A DNA stretch of 64,000 nucleotides from Sagittula salina (GCF_017813235.1 NZ_JAGISH010000003.1:1-64000), one strand, 5' to 3'; positions 44,707 through 54,513 are shown, counted from the first letter of the stretch. The notes: generated from the sequence alone by a model not told the origin. Numbers and translations: made by a program.

Positions 44707-46448
44707 CAATGCGCATCCTTTCCCACGGGCGAGCCGCGGCAGCCCTTGAGAAAGTCGAGATCCGCACCGGTGTCGGCGCCCTGCACGTGCTCCTGATGCA
44801 GCCATGCATAGCCGCTTTCGGGGCGTTCATGGCTGGGTTTCCACGCAGCGAGCCGCTCGGCCAGTTCGGCCTCCGGGATATCGAGGTGCAGGCGGCGTGC
44901 TTCCACGTCGACCTCAATCATGTCGCCCGTCCTCACCACTGCCAGCGGACCACCGGCGGCGGCCTCCGGCGAGGTGTGCAGGATCACGGTGCCATAGGCG
45001 GTGCCGGACATGCGCGCGTCGGAGATGCGCACCATATCCGTGATGCCCTTGCGCAGCACCTTCGGCGGCAGGCCCATGTTGCCCACCTCGGCCATGCCGG
45101 GATAGCCCTTCGGGCCGCAGTTCTTCAGAACCATGACGCAGGTCTCGTCGATATCCAGCGCCTCGTCGTTGATCTTGGCCTTGTAGTCGTCGATGTCCTC
45201 GAAGACGACTGCCCTCCCCCGGTGCTGCAGCAGGTGCTTTGATGCAGCGGAGGGTTTTAGAACCGCGCCGCTCGGGGCCAGGTTGCCTTTCAGAACGGCG
45301 ATGCCACCCTGCGGGGTCAGCGCCTTCTCCAGCGGCAGGATCACGTCCTCGTTCCAGTTGCGGACGTCCTTGACCTCGTCCCAGATGCTCTGGCCAGATA
45401 CGGTCAGCGCGTCGCGGTGAAGTTGGCCGCCCTCTCCCAGACGCTTCAGCACCACGGGCAGGCCGCCGGCGTAGAAGAACTCCTCCATCAGGTACTTGCC
45501 CGAGGGCATCAGGTTCACGATGGTCGCCACGTCGCGCCCGCAACGATCCCAGTCATCCAGCCCAAGGTCGATGCCCACCCGGCCCGCGATGGCGAGCAGG
45601 TGGATCACCGCGTTGGTCGACCCGCCGATGGCGCCGTTGGTGCGGATCGCGTTCTCGAAGGCTTCCTTCGTCATGATGTCCGAAGGCTTCAGGTCGTCCT
45701 TTACCATCTGCACAATGCGCCGCCCCGACAGTTGCGCCATCACGCGGCGACGTGAATCGACCGCCGGGATCGCGGCGTTGCCGGACAGCGCCATGCCAAG
45801 CGCCTCCGCCATCGACGCCATCGTCGACGCGGTGCCCATGGTGTTGCAGGTGCCCGAAGAGCGGGACATGGATTCCTCCGCCTCGAGGAATTCCTCCTGT
45901 GTCATCTCGCCCGCCTTCACGGCTTCGGAGAACTTCCACAGGTGGGTGCCGGAGCCCACGCGCTCGCCCCGGAAGTAGCCGTTCAGCATCGGCCCGCCGG
46001 TGACGACGATGGACGGCAGGTCGGTCGAGGCCGCCGCCATCAGCAGCGAAGGCGTGGTCTTGTCACAGCCCACCAGCAGCACGGCGCCGTCGATCGGCTG
46101 GCCGCGCATCTGTTCCTCGATCGACAGCGCCGCTAGGTTGCGGAACATCATCGCCGTCGGGCGGAAGGTGTTTTCCGAGGCCGAGAACACCGGCACCTCG
46201 ACCGGAAAGCCACCGGCTTCCCAGATGCCCGCCTTCACCTTCTCGGACAACTCGCGCAGGTGGCCGTTGCAGGGCGTGAGGTCGGACCATGTGTTGAGGA
46301 TGCCGATGATCGGCCGCCCGTCGAACAGGTCGTGCGGGTGGCCCTGGTTCTTCATCCAGCCACGGTGGTAGATCGTGTCCCGCGAGGTGCCGGAATACCA
46401 TTCTTGCGAGCGCAGCCGCCGCGGCCAGGGTTTCGGTTCGAATGCCAT
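44706..46448 (-). CDS. IlvD/Edd-family sugar-acid dehydratase (L-arabonate dehydratase type)
   Basis: A 580-residue dehydratase. The three iron-sulfur cysteines are C60 (SDLTPCNGH), C128 (VGCDKTTPS) and C201 (SGTCNTMGTAST), the pattern of the [2Fe-2S] L-arabonate dehydratase group. The N-terminal RSQEWYSGTSRDTIYHRGWM also marks the sugar-acid branch rather than IlvD proper. It dehydrates L-arabonate (or D-fuconate/D-galactonate relatives) to the 2-keto-3-deoxy acid. Three bases separate it from the permease gene upstream. Confidence 0.85.
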   Translation of the reverse strand: MAFEPKPWPRRLRSQEWYSGTSRDTIYHRGWMKNQGHPHDLFDGRPIIGILNTWSDLTPCNGHLRELSEKVKAGIWEAGGFPVEVPVFSASENTFRPTAMMFRNLAALSIEEQMRGQPIDGAVLLVGCDKTTPSLLMAAASTDLPSIVVTGGPMLNGYFRGERVGSGTHLWKFSEAVKAGEMTQEEFLEAEESMSRSSGTCNTMGTASTMASMAEALGMALSGNAAIPAVDSRRRVMAQLSGRRIVQMVKDDLKPSDIMTKEAFENAIRTNGAIGGSTNAVIHLLAIAGRVGIDLGLDDWDRCGRDVATIVNLMPSGKYLMEEFFYAGGLPVVLKRLGEGGQLHRDALTVSGQSIWDEVKDVRNWNEDVILPLEKALTPQGGIAVLKGNLAPSGAVLKPSAASKHLLQHRGRAVVFEDIDDYKAKINDEALDIDETCVMVLKNCGPKGYPGMAEVGNMGLPPKVLRKGITDMVRISDARMSGTAYGTVILHTSPEAAAGGPLAVVRTGDMIEVDVEARRLHLDIPEAELAERLAAWKPSHERPESGYAWLHQEHVQGADTGADLDFLKGCRGSPVGKDAH

Positions 46449-46451
46449 GAC

Positions 46452-47684
46452 TTACCCCTGCCGCGACTTGTTGTAGACGTCGAAGATCACGGCGGCGAGC
46501 AGCACCAGCCCCTTGATCATCTGTTGATAGTCGATGCCGATGCCCATGATCGACATGCCGTTGTTCAGCACGCCCATCAGGAAGGCGCCGACCACCGCGC
46601 CAACGATCTTGCCGACGCCGCCGGACATGGATGCCCCGCCGATGAAGACGGCCGCGATCACGTCGAGTTCGAGGGCGAAGCCGGCCTTTGGCGTCGCCGT
46701 GTTCAGACGGGCCGCAAAGACCAGCCCGGCGGCGGCGGCGAGGATGCCCATGTTGAGGAAGGCGAGGAAGGTCAGGCGCTCGGTCTTGATGCCCGACAGC
46801 TTTGCCGCCTTGGCGTTGCCACCCAGCGCATAGATGCGGCGGCCGATCACGGTCTTTTCCGTGAGAAACGCGTAGATGATCGTCAGCACGCCCATGGTGA
46901 TCAGCACGTTGGGCAGCCCCCGGAAGGTCGACAGCTTGTACATGATGAAGACCAGCGCCACCGAGATTATGACGATACGCGCCACGAAAAAGGGCGTCGG
47001 TTCGCCATCGACCCCATAGGCACGGTCGCGCGCCCGCTGCCGCAGGCCCGACCAGATCACCGCCGCAGCCGCCACGACACCTGTCAGCAGCGCCAGCACG
47101 TTCACCTTGCGCGCGTCGAAGATCGGTGCCAGCGTCTCGCCGATGCCCGCCGGGAAGATATCCGGAACAAATCCGTTGGCGATGGTCTGGAATTCACGCG
47201 GGAAAGGGCCGACCGACTGGCCTTCGAGCAGCCACAGCGACAGCCCACGGAACACCAGCATGCCCGCCAGCGTCACGATGAAGCTGGGGATCTTCCAGTA
47301 GGCGACCCAGTAGCCCTGCGCCGCGCCGATCAGTCCTCCGACCCCGAGGCAGACAACGATCGTCAGCAGCCAATTGACGTCCCAGTTGACGATCATCACC
47401 GCCGCCAGCGCGCCGACGAACCCCATCACCGACCCCACCGACAGGTCGATGTTGCCCGACACGATGACCACCAGCATGCCTAGCGCCATGATGATGATAT
47501 AGCTGTTCTGCAACAGCAGGTTGGTGATGTTGACCGGCTTCAGCAGCACGCCGTCCGTCATGATCTGGAAGAAGACCATGATGACGATCAGCGCCGCCAG
47601 AAGCCCGTATTCCCGCAGGTTCGCCAGCAGGTAGGCACCGATGCCTTGCCGCTTTGCGTCCCCGGTATGTTCTGCAAGAGCCAT
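46452..47684 (-). CDS. gguB: Sugar ABC transporter permease (GguB type)
   Basis: A 410-residue permease, longer than RbsC-type proteins but usual for the GguB/XylH branch, with about ten hydrophobic segments. Family motifs include ILLLLQNSYIIIMALGM-like text near residue 60 and IDLSVGSVMGFVGALAAV, and GGxASMSGGVGKIVGAVVGA near the end. It works with the double ATPase 12 bases upstream and the ChvE-type receptor. Substrate is inferred from ChvE and the downstream enzymes: L-arabinose, D-galactose or both. Confidence 0.85.
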   Translation of the reverse strand: MALAEHTGDAKRQGIGAYLLANLREYGLLAALIVIMVFFQIMTDGVLLKPVNITNLLLQNSYIIIMALGMLVVIVSGNIDLSVGSVMGFVGALAAVMIVNWDVNWLLTIVVCLGVGGLIGAAQGYWVAYWKIPSFIVTLAGMLVFRGLSLWLLEGQSVGPFPREFQTIANGFVPDIFPAGIGETLAPIFDARKVNVLALLTGVVAAAAVIWSGLRQRARDRAYGVDGEPTPFFVARIVIISVALVFIMYKLSTFRGLPNVLITMGVLTIIYAFLTEKTVIGRRIYALGGNAKAAKLSGIKTERLTFLAFLNMGILAAAAGLVFAARLNTATPKAGFALELDVIAAVFIGGASMSGGVGKIVGAVVGAFLMGVLNNGMSIMGIGIDYQQMIKGLVLLAAVIFDVYNKSRQG

Positions 47685-47696
47685 TGCGCCCTCCCC

Positions 47697-49217
47697 TCAA
47701 TCCGTCACGATGAGCGACATGATGCGCTCCTGGCTGGCCTCGGCCGCCGTCAGTTCACCGACCAGTTCACCTTCGTTCATCACGTAGATGCGGTCGCACA
47801 TGCCCAGAAGCTCCGGCATCTCGGAAGAAATCATCAGGACTCCCTTCCCCTGCGCCGACAGCTCGTTGATGATGCCGTAGATCTCGAATTTCGCGCCCAC
47901 GTCGATGCCGCGGGTCGGTTCGTCCAGGATCAGCACGTCGGGTTCCGCGAACAGCCATTTCGACAGAACCACCTTCTGCTGGTTGCCCCCCGAGAGGTTC
48001 ATCACCTTCTGGAAAACCGAGGGCGTGCGGATGTTCAGCGCGGTCCGGTAGCGTTCCGAGACCGCCGTTTCCTCGTTCTCGTTCAGGATGCCGCCGTGCG
48101 ACACCCCGCCGAGGTTGGCCAGCGTCACATTACGCACGATGGGTTCCTCGAGGATCAGGCCAAGGCTCTTGCGGTCCTCCGTCACGTAGGCAAGGCCCGC
48201 GTCGATGGCGCGGTTGACGCTGGAGACGTCGGCCTCCTGCCCCTTGACCCGCACTCTGCCCGAGATGTTTTGCCCATAAGAACGCCCGAAGAGGCTCATC
48301 GCCAGTTCCGTCCGACCGGACCCCATCAGGCCCGCGATACCCACGACCTCCCCTGCCCGCACGGTCAGGTTTGCGTCGTGGATTACCTGACGGTCGGCGT
48401 GCTCGGCGTGGAAGACGTTCCAGCCCTCCACCTCCATCAGCATGTCACCCGCGCGGCGCGTACGGTCGGGGTAGCGGTGCGCCATGTCCCGGCCCACCAT
48501 GTCGCGCACGATGGCGTCCTCGGTGATGGGCGTGGCGCGCGCGTCCATGGTCGACACCGTGCTGCCGTCGCGGATGACGGTCACGCTGTCCGCCACCCGG
48601 CGCACCTCGTTCAGCTTGTGGCTGATGATGATCGACGTGACGCCCTGGGTCTTCAGCTCCAGCATCAGGTCCAGCAGCGCCTGGCTGTCCTGTTCCGAAA
48701 GGGCAGCGGTCGGCTCGTCGAGGATCAGCAGGCGGACCTCCTTCGACAGGGCCTTGGCGATCTCGACCAGCTGCTGCTTGCCGACGCCGAGCTTGTCCAC
48801 CAGCGTGGTGGGCGCTTCGCGCAGCCCGACCTTGCGCAGCAGCTCTCCCGTCCGGCGGTTCGTCTCGTTCCAGTCGATGACGCCGTTGGCCGCGCGTTCA
48901 TTGCCCAGGAATACGTTCTCGGCAATCGACAGCAGCGGCACCAGCGCCAGTTCCTGGTGAATGATGATGATGCCCTTCGCCTCGCTGTCCGAGATGTCCC
49001 GGAACTGCGCCAGCTGGCCATCGTAGTGGATCTCGCCCTCGTAGGAGCCGAAGGGATAGACCCCGGACAGCACCTTCATCAGGGTGGATTTGCCTGCGCC
49101 GTTTTCGCCGCAGATCGCGTGGATCTCGCCTTGACGGACCGTCAGCGTGACCTCGTCCAGCGCCTTCACGCCGGGAAAGGTCTTCGTGATCCCACGCATT
49201 TCGAGAAGTGCGGTCAT
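47697..49217 (-). CDS. gguA: Sugar ABC transporter ATP-binding protein, double domain (GguA type)
   Basis: A 506-residue CUT2 ATPase with two ABC domains. The first has Walker [10 protein letters not shown] (37-45) and the [11 protein letters not shown]alker B. The second has the weaker [10 protein letters not shown]-loop and a good signature [16 protein letters not shown] with [12 protein letters not shown]. This asymmetry is normal for the family. It follows the chvE-type gene after a hairpin terminator-like element and precedes the permease by 12 bases. Confidence 0.88.
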   Translation of the reverse strand: MTALLEMRGITKTFPGVKALDEVTLTVRQGEIHAICGENGAGKSTLMKVLSGVYPFGSYEGEIHYDGQLAQFRDISDSEAKGIIIIHQELALVPLLSIAENVFLGNERAANGVIDWNETNRRTGELLRKVGLREAPTTLVDKLGVGKQQLVEIAKALSKEVRLLILDEPTAALSEQDSQALLDLMLELKTQGVTSIIISHKLNEVRRVADSVTVIRDGSTVSTMDARATPITEDAIVRDMVGRDMAHRYPDRTRRAGDMLMEVEGWNVFHAEHADRQVIHDANLTVRAGEVVGIAGLMGSGRTELAMSLFGRSYGQNISGRVRVKGQEADVSSVNRAIDAGLAYVTEDRKSLGLILEEPIVRNVTLANLGGVSHGGILNENEETAVSERYRTALNIRTPSVFQKVMNLSGGNQQKVVLSKWLFAEPDVLILDEPTRGIDVGAKFEIYGIINELSAQGKGVLMISSEMPELLGMCDRIYVMNEGELVGELTAAEASQERIMSLIVTD

Positions 49218-49273
49218 ACGCCATTCCTCGGGTCCGGCGGACTACCGCGAAACCCTTGATATGGAAAGAAAAC

Positions 49274-49301
49274 GCCCGTGCAAGGTCTCCCCCGCACGGG
49301 C
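49274..49301 (-). terminator. Hairpin with T-rich tail after the chvE-type gene
   Basis: Perfect arms GCCCGTGC / GCACGGGC with a 12-base loop. On the minus strand the stem is followed by GTTTTCTTTCC. It lies between the receptor and ATPase genes, so it probably acts as a partial terminator that keeps receptor mRNA in excess. Confidence 0.65.
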
Positions 49302-49314
49302 AGCGGGAGCGGTC

Positions 49315-50370
49315 TTACTTGACCTGGTCCATGGTGTAGTAGCCGGAGCCCACCAGCACCTCTTCCCAGTTCGCCTTGGTCACCGGCAGCGGTTCCAGCA
49401 GGTAGGAGGGTATGACCTTCACACCGTTGTCATAGGTTTCGGTGTCGTTGATCTCCGGCTCGCCGCCCTTCAGCATGGCGTCGACCATGCCCACGGTGAC
49501 GCGCGCCAGTTCGCGGGTGTCCTTGAAGATGGTCGAATACTGCTCGTCCGCGAGGATGGACTTGACCGAAGGCACTTCGGCATCCTGACCGGTGACGATC
49601 GGCATCTTCATGTCGCCGGAGCCGTAACCCACGCCCTTCAGCGAGGACAGGATACCGATGGACAGGCCATCGTAGGGCGACAGAACGCCGTGGACCGGCT
49701 TGTCGGTGTAGTTGGCCGACAGCAGGTTATCCATGCGTGCCTGCGCCACAGCGCCATCCCAGCGCAGGGTGCCGACCTTGTCCATTCCCATCTGGCCCGA
49801 AACGACGTTGACATCGCCTGCGTCGATCAGCGGCTGCAGGACGGACATCGCGCCATCATAGAAGAAATAGGCGTTGTTGTCGTCCGGGGAGCCACCGAAC
49901 AGTTCGACGTTCCAGGGCTTGTCGTCGCCGAAGCGTTCCTTGAGGCCATCAACGAGGGTCGTGGCCTGCTGCACGCCGACCTTGAAGTTGTCGAAGGTGG
50001 CGTAATAGTCGACATCGCCGGAGTCGCGGATCAGGCGGTCATAGGCGATGACCTTGATGCCCGCGGCGCCAGCATTTTCAAGCGCGTTCGACAGCGTGGT
50101 GCCGTCGATGGCGGCGATCACGAGGACATCGACGCCCTTGGTGATCATGTTCTCGATCTGCGCCAGCTGGTTCGGGATGTCATCCTCGGCATACTGGAGG
50201 TCGGTCTCGTAGCCGGCTTCCTCGAACTGCTTGACCATGTTGTTGCCGTCGTCGATCCAGCGCGCGGACGACTTCGTCGGCATGGCAATTCCAACCATAC
50301 CGTCGGCCAGGGCCGCGCCCGACAGCAGCGCAAATACGCTGGCCGAAGCCAGGATTGTCTTGAAACTCAT
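49315..50370 (-). CDS. chvE: Multiple-sugar-binding periplasmic protein (ChvE type)
   Basis: A 351-residue periplasmic receptor with a signal peptide of about 22 residues (ALA before DGMVG). ChvE-type text is visible: [55 protein letters not shown] and the C-terminal [14 protein letters not shown] ligand loop. ChvE proteins bind L-arabinose, galactose, glucose and related aldoses, deliver them to GguAB and, in Agrobacterium, also to a sensor kinase. GGAGG lies 7 bases upstream of the ATG. The divergent LysR gene matches the gbpR position in known chvE loci. Confidence 0.87.
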   Translation of the reverse strand: MSFKTILASASVFALLSGAALADGMVGIAMPTKSSARWIDDGNNMVKQFEEAGYETDLQYAEDDIPNQLAQIENMITKGVDVLVIAAIDGTTLSNALENAGAAGIKVIAYDRLIRDSGDVDYYATFDNFKVGVQQATTLVDGLKERFGDDKPWNVELFGGSPDDNNAYFFYDGAMSVLQPLIDAGDVNVVSGQMGMDKVGTLRWDGAVAQARMDNLLSANYTDKPVHGVLSPYDGLSIGILSSLKGVGYGSGDMKMPIVTGQDAEVPSVKSILADEQYSTIFKDTRELARVTVGMVDAMLKGGEPEINDTETYDNGVKVIPSYLLEPLPVTKANWEEVLVGSGYYTMDQVK

Positions 50371-50462
50371 GATGTTCCTCCCGTTGCGCGCCCATCGCTT
50401 GACCGGACGCGTGGTCTCCCTTGCGGGTGTGTAACCCGCGCCAAGGGCTAACAGCGGGTTTG

Positions 50463-50512
50463 CATATCATTCAATTTCCAATAATGAAAATCTGCATACC
50501 AATACTGATATG
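50463..50512. promoter_or_regulatory. Divergent regulatory region between chvE and the LysR gene
   Basis: This AT-rich stretch contains the inverted repeat CATATCA (50463-50469) / TGATATG (50506-50512). Its size suits two LysR-type subsites. It lies about 95-140 bases upstream of the chvE ATG and just before the LysR start. Confidence 0.5.
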
Positions 50513-50534
50513 TTACAGCGTGTGGAGCTTGCCC

Positions 50535-51452
50535 TTGGATTTCGCCAGCCGACTGAAGCCCGCCCACCTCGACCTTATCCTGCACATCGCGGAGTCCGGG
50601 CAGTTGCAGCGCGCCGCCCAGATGACGCGCATGTCGCAGCCCGCCGCCTCGCGCGTGCTGACCGAAATAGAAAGCCGCGCCGGCGGTGCCCTGTTCGAGC
50701 GTCACCCGAAGGGCATGGTGCTCACGCCCCTGGGCGAGATCGTCATCCGCCACGGCAAGGTGATACTCGAAGAGGTCCGCGCCCTCGACCGGGAAGCCTC
50801 GCGCATGGCCGGGGGTCAGACGGGACGCGTGCGGGTGGGGTCGGTCACCGGCCCGGCGGTGGGGGTCCTGATGCCCGCGCTGCGACAGGTGAAGGCCGAG
50901 GCCCCCGACATCGAGGCCACGATCGAGGTCGGGCCGTCGTCGGACCTGGTGCGCGGTCTGGTGGCTGGGCGTTTCGATTTCGTCATCTCGCGCCTGCCGG
51001 CCGAACACGACAGCCGCGATTTTCTGATGTACCCCGCCCGCAGCGAAATGGTCGCCCTGCTCGCCCGGCCCGGTCATCCGCTGGCTGGCCGCTCCGGGGT
51101 GACGCTTGAAGAAGTGCGCGCCTGCGAATGGGTGATCCAGGAACTCGGCTCTCCGATCCGGCTGGCGGTGGAACACGCCTTTCACGCCGCTGGGCTCGGG
51201 GTGCCGCAGCGCGTGACGAACTCATCCTCACTGTTGATCGCGCTGTCGCTGCTCGAAGGGTCGGACATCATCGCCCCCCAGTCGATCGAGGTCGCCCGGA
51301 TGCTGGCCGAGGGTCCGCTGGGCGCGCAGATCGCCGTCATAGAACTGGCGGAGCCGATTTCCGTTTCGCCCTGCTTCGTGATCCGCAACCGCTACCGGCA
51401 ATTGCCCATGGCAGCGGACCGGGTGCTGCGGGCAGTGCTGGGGATGCTGTGA
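50535..51452 (+). CDS. LysR family regulator (GbpR-like)
   Basis: A 305-residue LysR protein: HTH at about 10-65 (SGQLQRAAQMTRMSQPAASR) and an effector domain from about 95 (GRVRVGSVTGPAVGVLMPAL). I prefer the TTG start at 50535 because GGAG lies 7 bases upstream and the domain begins just after it; a GTG at 50520 and an ATG at 50484 are in frame, but the latter lies inside the AT-rich operator region. The position opposite chvE matches GbpR, which senses galactose/arabinose and controls chvE expression. Confidence 0.8.
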   Translation: MDFASRLKPAHLDLILHIAESGQLQRAAQMTRMSQPAASRVLTEIESRAGGALFERHPKGMVLTPLGEIVIRHGKVILEEVRALDREASRMAGGQTGRVRVGSVTGPAVGVLMPALRQVKAEAPDIEATIEVGPSSDLVRGLVAGRFDFVISRLPAEHDSRDFLMYPARSEMVALLARPGHPLAGRSGVTLEEVRACEWVIQELGSPIRLAVEHAFHAAGLGVPQRVTNSSSLLIALSLLEGSDIIAPQSIEVARMLAEGPLGAQIAVIELAEPISVSPCFVIRNRYRQLPMAADRVLRAVLGML

Positions 51453-51554
51453 CCGGCGCAGGAAGCCGCTTGCGGCCCGCCCCCCCTGCCCCGTAGCGTG
51501 CCCGCACCGGAGGGTCCAAAGAGACCCCGAGGGAACCTGAGGGGGAGGAAACCA

Positions 51555-52487
51555 ATGGGAGAAAAAGTCGCGATCATCGGCGCGGGGCTGATCGGACGGT
51601 CGTGGGCCGTGCTTTTTGCCCGCGCGGGCCACAGCGTCCGGGTCTGGGACCTGGACGAGGGTGTGCGGGCGCGTGTCGGCACCGAGTGTTTACAACTGTC
51701 AACAACGCTCGCCGAAGAGGGGTTGCTGATCGACCCGGAGGGCACGCGGGCCCGGATAACCACTTGCGAAACTCTCGAAGACGCCGTGGCGAACGCGTCC
51801 TTCGTGCAGGAGAGCGGACCGGAGCGGGTTGAGGTCAAACAGGCGCTTTACGCCCAGCTCGATACCGCCACACCGCCCGAGGCAATCATTGCCTCGTCGA
51901 CCTCCGCTATCGTGGCCTCACGCTTTACCGAAGAACTCACGCATCGCCACCGCTGCCTCGTCGGGCACCCGGTAAACCCGCCGCACCTCGTGCCCGTGGT
52001 CGAACTCTGCCCCGCGCCCTGGACCACGCAGGAGACCGTCGACCGCGCCTATGCCGTCTACGCCGCCCTTGGCCAGGTGCCCGTGCGGATGCGGCGGGAA
52101 CGCGACGGCTTCGTGCTGAACCGGCTTCAGGGCGCGCTGCTGGCCGAAGCCCTGCGGTTGGTGGACGAGGGCACCGTCAGCGTCGAAGGGCTGGACAATA
52201 CCATCCGGCACGGGCTTGGCCTTCGCTGGGCGCTGATCGGCCCGATGGAAACCATCGACCTCAACGCCCCCGGCGGCATCACCGATTACGCCGCGCGCTA
52301 CGGTGGCTTCTACCAGCGCCTGCTGGAGGATGCTCCGGGGCCGGAGGTCTTCTCCGTCGAGACGGCAGAGCGCATCGCCGCCGACTGGCCGCAGGACCGG
52401 ACCCCCGAGGCCGTGCGCCGACGCGCCGACCGCCGCGACCGCAGGCTTGCCGCGCTTCGCCGCCACCTGAATTCCGAAACCGAATAG
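51555..52487 (+). CDS. 3-hydroxyacyl-CoA dehydrogenase-family NAD dehydrogenase (L-carnitine dehydrogenase-like)
   Basis: A 310-residue dehydrogenase with Rossmann motif VAIIGAGLIGRSWAVLFARAG, the conserved SSTSAI loop and the GHPVNPPHLVPVVEL catalytic histidine region. It is shorter than fatty-acid enzymes of this family, and the group includes L-carnitine and L-gulonate dehydrogenases. The next gene encodes a beta-keto acid cleavage enzyme, the same partnership as in carnitine degradation, so L-carnitine (3-dehydrocarnitine as product) is the leading guess. Start 51555 has GGGGAGGA upstream. A centromere-like 16-mer with codons rare for this DNA (TTA, TCA, ACA) lies at 51688-51703 in this gene. 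Confidence 0.78.
   Translation: MGEKVAIIGAGLIGRSWAVLFARAGHSVRVWDLDEGVRARVGTECLQLSTTLAEEGLLIDPEGTRARITTCETLEDAVANASFVQESGPERVEVKQALYAQLDTATPPEAIIASSTSAIVASRFTEELTHRHRCLVGHPVNPPHLVPVVELCPAPWTTQETVDRAYAVYAALGQVPVRMRRERDGFVLNRLQGALLAEALRLVDEGTVSVEGLDNTIRHGLGLRWALIGPMETIDLNAPGGITDYAARYGGFYQRLLEDAPGPEVFSVETAERIAADWPQDRTPEAVRRRADRRDRRLAALRRHLNSETE
51688..51703 (+). repeat. parS-like dyad 1
   Basis: GTTTACAACTGTCAAC, one mismatch from the consensus GTTTACAACTGTAAAC shared by five sites around repABC. It lies inside the dehydrogenase gene and uses TTA, TCA and ACA codons that are rare in this GC-rich DNA, which suggests selection on the DNA site. Confidence 0.55.
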
Positions 52488-52496
52488 GAGCCATCC

Positions 52497-53426
52497 ATGG
52501 CCAAGCCACGCAAGGTAATCGTCACCTGCGCCGTTACCGGCGCGATCCACACGCCCTCCATGTCGCCGCATCTCCCGGTCACTGCGGCCGAGATCGCCGA
52601 GGCCGCCATCGGGGCCGCCGAGGCCGGGGCCGCCATCGTTCACCTGCACGCCCGCGACCCGCGCGACGGCCGCCCCGACCAGACGCCGGAGGCCTTCGCG
52701 CCCTTCCTCGGTGTCATCAAGCAGGCCTCCGACTGCGTTGTGAACATCACCACCGGCGGCGCGCCGACCATGACGGTGGAGGAACGCGTCCGCCCCGCCG
52801 AACACCACCGCCCGGAAGTGGCCAGCCTCAACATGGGCTCGATGAACTTCGGTCTCTTTCCCATGCTGAAACGGTTCCCCGACCTGGAACACGAATGGGA
52901 ACGCGACTACGTCGGCAACAAGAACATCATCTTCAACAACAGCTTTGGCCAGATTGAATACATCCTGACCACGCTCTTGCCGCTGGGCACACGGTTCGAG
53001 TTCGAGTGCTACGACACGGCGCATCTCTATAATCTGAAGTATTTCCTCGACGCGGGCCTGGTGAAGCCGCCGCTGTTTATCCAGACAGTTTTTGGTCTCA
53101 TGGGCGGGATCGGCGCGCATCCCGACGACGTGATGCACATGAAGCGCACGGCGGATCGACTCTTTGGGGATACCTATATCTGGTCGGTGCTGGGCGCAGG
53201 GAAGAACCAGCTTCCGATTGCCGCCATGGCGGCGGCCATGGGGGGTAACCTGCGTGTGGGACTCGAGGATTCGCTCTGGATCGGGCCGGGGAAACTGGCA
53301 CGGTCGAATGCGGAACAAGTCGCCAAGGCCCGCCAGATCGTGGAGGGACTGGGTTTACAACTGGCAACACCCGATGAGGCCCGCGAGGCGCTGGCGCTCA
53401 AGGGCGCCGACAAGGTCGGTTTCTGA
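52497..53426 (+). CDS. Beta-keto acid cleavage enzyme (BKACE, DUF849)
   Basis: A 309-residue TIM-barrel enzyme. The zinc motif is VHLHARD (H49, H51), with NITTGGAP as the next conserved strand and LRVGLEDSLWIGPG carrying the acidic metal ligand. BKACE enzymes condense a beta-keto acid with acetyl-CoA and release acetoacetate-type products. The pairing with the dehydrogenase nine bases upstream suggests dehydrocarnitine, but the family has several substrates and no specificity residue was assigned. The stop is one base from the convergent repC stop, with no terminator in between. Confidence 0.83.
   Translation: MAKPRKVIVTCAVTGAIHTPSMSPHLPVTAAEIAEAAIGAAEAGAAIVHLHARDPRDGRPDQTPEAFAPFLGVIKQASDCVVNITTGGAPTMTVEERVRPAEHHRPEVASLNMGSMNFGLFPMLKRFPDLEHEWERDYVGNKNIIFNNSFGQIEYILTTLLPLGTRFEFECYDTAHLYNLKYFLDAGLVKPPLFIQTVFGLMGGIGAHPDDVMHMKRTADRLFGDTYIWSVLGAGKNQLPIAAMAAAMGGNLRVGLEDSLWIGPGKLARSNAEQVAKARQIVEGLGLQLATPDEAREALALKGADKVGF
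53353..53368 (+). repeat. parS-like dyad 2
   Basis: GTTTACAACTGGCAAC, two mismatches from the shared consensus, inside the 3' part of the BKACE gene. It again brings TTA and ACA codons into a GC-rich reading frame. Confidence 0.45.
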
Positions 53427-53427
53427 G

Positions 53428-54513
53428 TCATGCGGGCAGGGGGTCGCGTGGTCCCTGCCCTTTCAGCAGGCTGCGCCAGTCCAGGCGCCCCTGCGCCTCG
53501 GCGCTCAGAAGCATGCGTGCGTAGGCATTCGCGTTTCTAAGCTTTTCTGTCCGCTCATGAAGATAGCCCAGTAGCATAAAGGCGCGTTGCGGGCCGAGTG
53601 CCCGGATTTCCGGCCATATTCTTCGCAAGCCTATCTCTCGGGCAAGCCTGTCCATGCGATCGTGACAGTCAGACAGCGTGCGGCACGCGCGCAGCCGTGC
53701 GCAAAGCCGGGGGAAGGCACGTTCCATATCCACATCCTCGGGTGGCTCGGCTCTTACTTCAGGGTTAATATCGGTCTCTTTGTGCCCCTCAATTGCGGTG
53801 TCGTTCCCCCTCAAATCGCGGGGCACGGCATTGTTTTGATACAGGTTTTCCACCGGAACGGGGGTTTCCTCGCTGATTTGGTGAAGGAGGTCGGCATGGA
53901 GGGCTTCGAGGGCCTCGGCGGAAGACTTGCGACGCAGCACCAGAAAGGCGCGGTCAATCAGTTCATGCGCCGAAGTCGCAACGCCATCGACCTGCTCTTT
54001 CAGCTGTGCCACTGCCATCCGGCAGCGGTCACGCAACACGCGCAGAGCGGTTTCACGGTCCTCCTGCGCGTCACCCATGGTCCGGAGTTCCTCGTGCCGG
54101 TTCAGCAGCGGCAGCAGCGACAGCCCGGTTGCCAGTACCACCCGGCCCAGCCGGTCCCGCCGCGCCCAGCGTTTTCCGTTGGCGCTGGCGTGGCGATCGA
54201 TGAGGCCAAGTTTGACCAGGAGTCCGACATGCCGTTCCACAGTCTGCACGCTCACATGCGCACGCTCCGCAAGCGCCCGGTTCGAGGCAAAACAGATGTG
54301 GTTGTCGGCACGTGCCGCGTTCAGCCGGTCATCTGGCAGGAACGACAGCATCGCGCGCAAGATGTTCAGTGACGTGGCCTTCAGGCCGAGCGGTCGGCGG
54401 GCGCGTTCCACCGCGCGCAGCAATTGCCAACGGTCGGGCAGGGGGCCGCCGTGCCCTGCCACAGTCTGCGACAGGGGCCCCCCGGTGCGGGGGTGAATGA
54501 TTTTCTGTGTCAT
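53428..54513 (-). CDS. repC: Replication initiator RepC
   Basis: A 361-residue RepC-family initiator. The N-terminal half holds winged-helix DNA-binding text: LGLKATSLNILRAMLSFLPD, then ICFASNRALAERAHVSVQTV (a helix-turn-helix) and LVKLGLIDRH. The C-terminal half is variable, as in other RepC proteins. It is the last gene of the repABC operon, after a 176-base gap from repB that probably holds a counter-transcript RNA. RepC is essential for replication of these replicons and acts at an origin normally located inside its own gene. Confidence 0.9.
   Translation of the reverse strand: MTQKIIHPRTGGPLSQTVAGHGGPLPDRWQLLRAVERARRPLGLKATSLNILRAMLSFLPDDRLNAARADNHICFASNRALAERAHVSVQTVERHVGLLVKLGLIDRHASANGKRWARRDRLGRVVLATGLSLLPLLNRHEELRTMGDAQEDRETALRVLRDRCRMAVAQLKEQVDGVATSAHELIDRAFLVLRRKSSAEALEALHADLLHQISEETPVPVENLYQNNAVPRDLRGNDTAIEGHKETDINPEVRAEPPEDVDMERAFPRLCARLRACRTLSDCHDRMDRLAREIGLRRIWPEIRALGPQRAFMLLGYLHERTEKLRNANAYARMLLSAEAQGRLDWRSLLKGQGPRDPLPA
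53755..53850. other. Candidate origin segment (oriV) inside repC
   Basis: This is the most AT-rich part of repC. It contains two similar direct repeats, CCCCTCAATTGCGG (53785-53798) and CCCCTCAAATCGCGG (53807-53821), 22 bp apart, about two helical turns. Origins of repABC replicons have been mapped within repC. Assignment here is from composition and repeats only. Confidence 0.35.

Noticed and set aside
47646..49259. Very long plus-strand frame (537 codons) opposite the gguA-type gene
   Set aside because: It is antisense of a double ATPase with both P-loops. The translation is low-complexity H/R/D text without family features.
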